Assembly (NCBI RefSeq): GCF_001870435.1
Contig: NZ_MDDR01000057.1
Span: forward strand, 62,001 to 126,000
Reading direction: 5' to 3'
From: Pseudomonas costantinii
GTDB lineage: Bacteria > Pseudomonadota > Gammaproteobacteria > Pseudomonadales > Pseudomonadaceae
Length of the DNA stretch: 64,000 bases
In this document: positions 61,143-64,000 of the stretch, in pieces
Layout: every line of letters begins with the position of its first letter
Position numbering within the stretch: position 1 is the stretch's first letter
Position numbers and translations under genes: made by a program
Notes under the pieces: generated by a model
Databases searched by the model: none
Seen by the model: only the letters and a program-made list of their open reading frames with translations
What the model was told of the DNA's origin: nothing

Positions 61143-61814
61143 ATGCGCGAACAGAATTACGCAGTGAATGGTAACGCGCAGGCTGAGCAGCTTGAAGTCA
61201 GCCGCGTGTTGCGCAATACGTACGGCTTGCTCGCCCTTACCCTCGCATTCAGCGGCGTGATGGCGTATGTGGCGCAGCAGATGCGCGTTGGCTACCCGAA
61301 TATCTTTGTCGTGTTGATTGGCTTCTACGGTCTGTTCTTCCTGACCAACAAGCTGCGTGACTCGGCCTGGGGCCTGGTGTCGGCGTTTGCCTTGACCGGT
61401 TTCATGGGTTTTATCCTCGGCCCGATCCTTAACCGTTACCTCGGTATGGCTGGCGGTGCGGAAGTGGTCAGCTCGGCATTTGCCATGACTGCCTTGGTGT
61501 TTGGTGGTCTGTCGGCCTATGTGCTGATCAGCCGCAAGGACATGAGCTTCCTGGGTGGTTTCATTACCGCAGGCTTCTTCGTGTTGCTGGCGGCAGTGGT
61601 AGCGGGCATGTTCTTCCAGATCAGCGGCCTGCAGTTGGCGATCAGCGCAGGTTTTGTGCTGTTCTCCTCCGTGTGCATCCTGTTCCAGACCAGCGCCATC
61701 ATCCATGGCGGTGAGCGTAACTACATCATGGCGACCATTAGCCTGTATGTATCGATCTACAACCTGTTTATCAGCCTGTTGCAGATCTTCGGCATCATGA
61801 GCCGTGATGACTGA
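61143..61814 (+). CDS. yccA: Bax inhibitor-1/YccA family membrane protein
   Basis: A 223-residue inner-membrane protein with seven hydrophobic segments (LLALTLAFSGVMAYVAQQMR, FILGPILNRYLGM, NYIMATISLYVSIYNLFISL). YccA proteins interact with FtsH protease and protect SecY from degradation. The N-terminal soluble tail (MREQNYAVNGNAQAEQLEVS) and C-terminal acidic end (GIMSRDD) are typical of the family. AAGGAGTGTCGCC before the ATG is a good ribosome-binding site. A strong bidirectional terminator follows. Confidence 0.9.
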   Translation: MREQNYAVNGNAQAEQLEVSRVLRNTYGLLALTLAFSGVMAYVAQQMRVGYPNIFVVLIGFYGLFFLTNKLRDSAWGLVSAFALTGFMGFILGPILNRYLGMAGGAEVVSSAFAMTALVFGGLSAYVLISRKDMSFLGGFITAGFFVLLAAVVAGMFFQISGLQLAISAGFVLFSSVCILFQTSAIIHGGERNYIMATISLYVSIYNLFISLLQIFGIMSRDD

Positions 61815-61830
61815 GTGTTAGCGCCATAAA

Positions 61831-61862
61831 AAATGCCCCGTATCGAAAGATACGGGGCATTT
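61831..61862. terminator. Bidirectional terminator between yccA and murB
   Basis: A perfect 14-bp stem (AAATGCCCCGTATC and its complement) around GAAA, with A-run and T-run on the two sides, so it can end both convergent transcripts. Confidence 0.9.
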
Positions 61863-61888
61863 TTGTTTTCACGCTGTTGTTGCAAGGC

Positions 61889-62908
61889 TCAGTACTGGTT
61901 GGGCTCCATTTCCAGATCGACCTTGAAGCGTGCAGCGATATCCTGCTGGATACGTAGCGCCAGGTTCGCAATGTCGTGCCCTGTGGCAGCGCCATAGTTG
62001 ACCAGCACCAGCGCCTGCATTTTGTGCACGCCCGCATCGCCGTCACGAAAGCCCTTCCAGCCAGCCTTATCGATCAGCCAACCGGCGGCGAGCTTCATCT
62101 GCCCGTCAGACTGCGGGTAAGCCACCAAGTCCGGATACAGCGCTTGTAGCTCGGCTGCCAACACCTGGGACACCAGCGGGTTCTTGAAGAAGCTCCCAGC
62201 ATTACCAAGCTCTGCGGGGTCCGGCAGTTTTTCACGGCGGATGCTACAGATAGCACGGCTGACATCGCTGGGCGTCGCCTCGGTGATTCCCTGCCCGGCC
62301 AGGCGCTGTTGCACCGGCCCGTAGTCGAGTTTCAGGTGGCTGGCCCGGCTTAAGACAAAGCGCACCCGCAGAATCAACCAGCGCCCTACTTCGTGTTTGA
62401 ACAGACTGTCACGGTAGGCGAACTTGCACTCTTCCAGGCTGAAATCCCGAAGCTCACCGGTCTGGCGATCCAAGGCGGTCAGGCCCGCAAACACATCCTT
62501 GACTTCCACACCGTAGGCACCGATGTTCTGCATCGGCGCAGCGCCAACAGTACCGGGGATCAGGCTAAGATTTTCCAGGCCACAGAAACCATTTTCCAGG
62601 GTCCACAGGACAAACGGATGCCAAGCCTCGCCCGCTTCAGCCTCGACCACCACGTTCAGGCCGTCATCTTGCAATACCCGAATGCCCTGGGTCGCCATAC
62701 GCAACACCAAAGCCGGAATATCCTGGGTCAGCAGTAAATTGCTGCCACCGCCGATCACCAGCAGCGGCAGCGCTTGCGCGACAGCGTAGGCCAGGGCTTC
62801 ACGGACATCGGCGTCGCTGTGCGCTTCAGCAAACAACTGGGCGCGCACGTCAATACCAAAGCTGTTGAACGGCTTGAGCGATACCTGCGCAAGCACTTGC
62901 AAGGTCAT
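61889..62908 (-). CDS. murB: UDP-N-acetylenolpyruvoylglucosamine reductase
   Basis: A 339-residue flavoprotein that reduces the enolpyruvyl group to make UDP-MurNAc in peptidoglycan synthesis. The FAD-binding motif LLVIGGGSNLLL and the catalytic serine segment LGNAGSFFKNPLVS mark a type I (E. coli-like) MurB; GAYGVEVKDVFAGL is also present. It is the last gene of the leftward kdsB / phosphatase / murB group and overlaps the phosphatase gene by 4 bases. Confidence 0.95.
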   Translation of the reverse strand: MTLQVLAQVSLKPFNSFGIDVRAQLFAEAHSDADVREALAYAVAQALPLLVIGGGSNLLLTQDIPALVLRMATQGIRVLQDDGLNVVVEAEAGEAWHPFVLWTLENGFCGLENLSLIPGTVGAAPMQNIGAYGVEVKDVFAGLTALDRQTGELRDFSLEECKFAYRDSLFKHEVGRWLILRVRFVLSRASHLKLDYGPVQQRLAGQGITEATPSDVSRAICSIRREKLPDPAELGNAGSFFKNPLVSQVLAAELQALYPDLVAYPQSDGQMKLAAGWLIDKAGWKGFRDGDAGVHKMQALVLVNYGAATGHDIANLALRIQQDIAARFKVDLEMEPNQY

Positions 62909-63369
62909 AACCGCCCCTTCAATTCGATCACTAATAAATCACAGGCTCGCTCGATCAGATCAAGGACCCGCTCAAAGCCCTGCTCGCCTTCGTAGTAAGG
63001 GTCTGGCACTTCGTCCACTTCCGAGTCATAGCGGCGCAGGAACAAGTCCAGGTCCGCCTTGCTCTGACCCGGCTGCATGGCCTTGAGGTTACGCAGGTTG
63101 CTGTGGTCCATGGCCAGGATAAGGTCATAGCGCGCAAAGTCGGCGCGAGAAACCTGCTGGGCACGTTGTGCCGACAAGTCATAACCACGCACCAACGCTG
63201 CACGCTGGCTACGCTGATCCGGCGGGTTCCCGACATGCCATTCGCCAGTACCTGCAGATGCCACCTCGACCAGGCCTGCCAGCCCCTCTTCGCGCAATTT
63301 ATGGCGCAGTACGCCCTCGGCGGTTGGAGAGCGGCAGATATTGCCCAGACAGACGAACAGAACCTCCAT
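62905..63369 (-). CDS. Low-molecular-weight protein-tyrosine phosphatase
   Basis: A 154-residue phosphatase. The P-loop VCLGNICRSP (C-x5-R-S) is at residues 6-15, and the general-acid pair is in EVPDPYYEG. These enzymes dephosphorylate tyrosine kinases and sugar-phosphate enzymes; the target is unknown. It overlaps murB by 4 bases and kdsB by one base (TGATG), so the three are co-transcribed, the usual Pseudomonas order. Confidence 0.92.
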   Translation of the reverse strand: MEVLFVCLGNICRSPTAEGVLRHKLREEGLAGLVEVASAGTGEWHVGNPPDQRSQRAALVRGYDLSAQRAQQVSRADFARYDLILAMDHSNLRNLKAMQPGQSKADLDLFLRRYDSEVDEVPDPYYEGEQGFERVLDLIERACDLLVIELKGRL

Positions 63370-64000
63370 CAGGCCCCCAGCAGGCGACGGACGCGTTCAA
63401 GGTCTTCCGGGGTGTCAACGCCGGCTGGCGGTGCTTCCAGGGCATCGCCCACATGAATGCGCACGCCGTGCCACAAGGCACGCAGTTGTTCCAACGATTC
63501 GGTGTTTTCCAACCAGCACGGGCCCCAACTGACGAAGTCATGCAGGAAACCGGCGCGATAGGCGTAGATGCCGATGTGACGGCGGTATGGCACGCCCTCC
63601 GGCAGTACGTCGGGGCTCTTGGCGAAGGCGTCTCGTGCCCAAGGTAGGGTCGAGCGGCTGAACGTCAGCGCCAGGCCATTGATGTCACTGACCACTTTCA
63701 CCACATTCGGGTTGAGCAAGGTGTCGATGTCTTCAATGGGCTCGGCCAGCGTCGCCATGCGCGCTTCGCCATGGGCAGCCAGGTTAGCGGCGACCTGGTC
63801 GATCACGCTCGGCGGGATCAACGGCTCGTCGCCTTGCACATTGACCACGATCGCATCAGGCGCCAAACCCAACTGCGTGGCGACTTCAGCCAGGCGGTCG
63901 GTGCCGGAGTTATGGTCTTCGCGGGTCAGTACCGCCTCGGCGCCAAAACCTTTGCAGGCTTCAATAATGCGCGGATCGTCGGTAGCTACCACCACCCGGT
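63369..64000 (-). CDS. kdsB: 3-deoxy-manno-octulosonate cytidylyltransferase (partial)
   Basis: The C-terminal ~210 residues of CMP-KDO synthetase; the N-terminus lies beyond the right edge. VVVATDDPRIIEACKGFGAE, DAIVVNVQGDEPLIPPSVID and PEGVPYRRHIGIYAYRAGF match KdsB, which activates KDO for lipopolysaccharide inner-core synthesis. The first ~40 residues, with the nucleotide-binding R-x-x-S-x-R-x-P-x-K segment, are missing from the window. Its stop overlaps the phosphatase start by one base. Confidence 0.95.
   Translation of the reverse strand, partial: RVVVATDDPRIIEACKGFGAEAVLTREDHNSGTDRLAEVATQLGLAPDAIVVNVQGDEPLIPPSVIDQVAANLAAHGEARMATLAEPIEDIDTLLNPNVVKVVSDINGLALTFSRSTLPWARDAFAKSPDVLPEGVPYRRHIGIYAYRAGFLHDFVSWGPCWLENTESLEQLRALWHGVRIHVGDALEAPPAGVDTPEDLERVRRLLGA

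Overview
The window reads as chromosome of a Pseudomonas of the fluorescens group. The grounds are the high-GC coding style, a membrane glucose dehydrogenase beside an OprB porin, a pncA-pncB-nadE/NrtR locus, REP/REPIN repeats with GTGGGAGC-type ends, and the kdsB / phosphatase / murB order at the right edge. No plasmid, replication or intact phage genes are visible. Identifications come from reading translations and motifs; no database search was run.

Left part (1-13.7 kb): the start of an L-threonate dehydrogenase-like gene, then a pentose/glucose block: gcd (periplasmic PQQ oxidation), oprB (outer-membrane sugar porin), xylR, and the divergent xylA-xylF-xylG-xylH operon (isomerase plus a complete ABC importer). 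Oxidation and isomerisation routes for xylose lie side by side, but no xylulokinase gene is present. A TonB-dependent siderophore receptor and an AhpD-like protein follow.

13.8-21.3 kb: an IclR regulator divergent from a seven-gene operon: a polyamine/opine-type ABC importer (ATPase, two permeases, binding protein) enclosing a three-subunit HcnABC/opine-oxidase-like flavin and iron-sulfur dehydrogenase. It probably imports and oxidises an amino-acid derivative or amine. 21.3-25 kb: NAD salvage (pncA-pncB-nadE) divergent from nrtR, with a near-perfect palindrome between them. 25-28.3 kb: a polyol-type dehydrogenase and binding protein with a divergent MtlR-like activator, but no permease or ATPase genes. 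28.3-40.5 kb: an APH(6)-like kinase, a Tsx-NUP nucleoside uptake pair behind a PurR/CytR-like palindrome, an oxidoreductase, XapX, several AraC/LysR regulators, a Phd/PIN toxin-antitoxin pair, MntH, a DUF726 hydrolase fused to a YaaW-like domain, an EamA exporter and a RidA protein.

40.8-51.3 kb is one reverse-strand gene for a giant autotransporter of about 3,500 residues, built from about two dozen beta-strand repeats in super-blocks joined by three long homologous linkers. Then come a Kef-type antiporter, a small secreted protein, a REPIN, mmsA with a divergent LysR gene, a quinol-monooxygenase-like protein and a fasciclin protein.

57.9-60.9 kb stands out. It is AT-rich and carries a compact three-gene cluster (RraA-like aldolase/decarboxylase, prephenate-dehydratase-like protein resembling the bacilysin enzyme BacA, single-domain cupin). 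A DUF1737 gene, a probable tyrosine-recombinase C-terminal remnant and tRNA-Ser(UGA) follow. I read it as the residue of an acquired island and as the best candidate for an undescribed small-molecule system. The right edge returns to core genes: a Bax-inhibitor-1/YccA protein, murB, a low-molecular-weight phosphatase and kdsB (cut by the window end).
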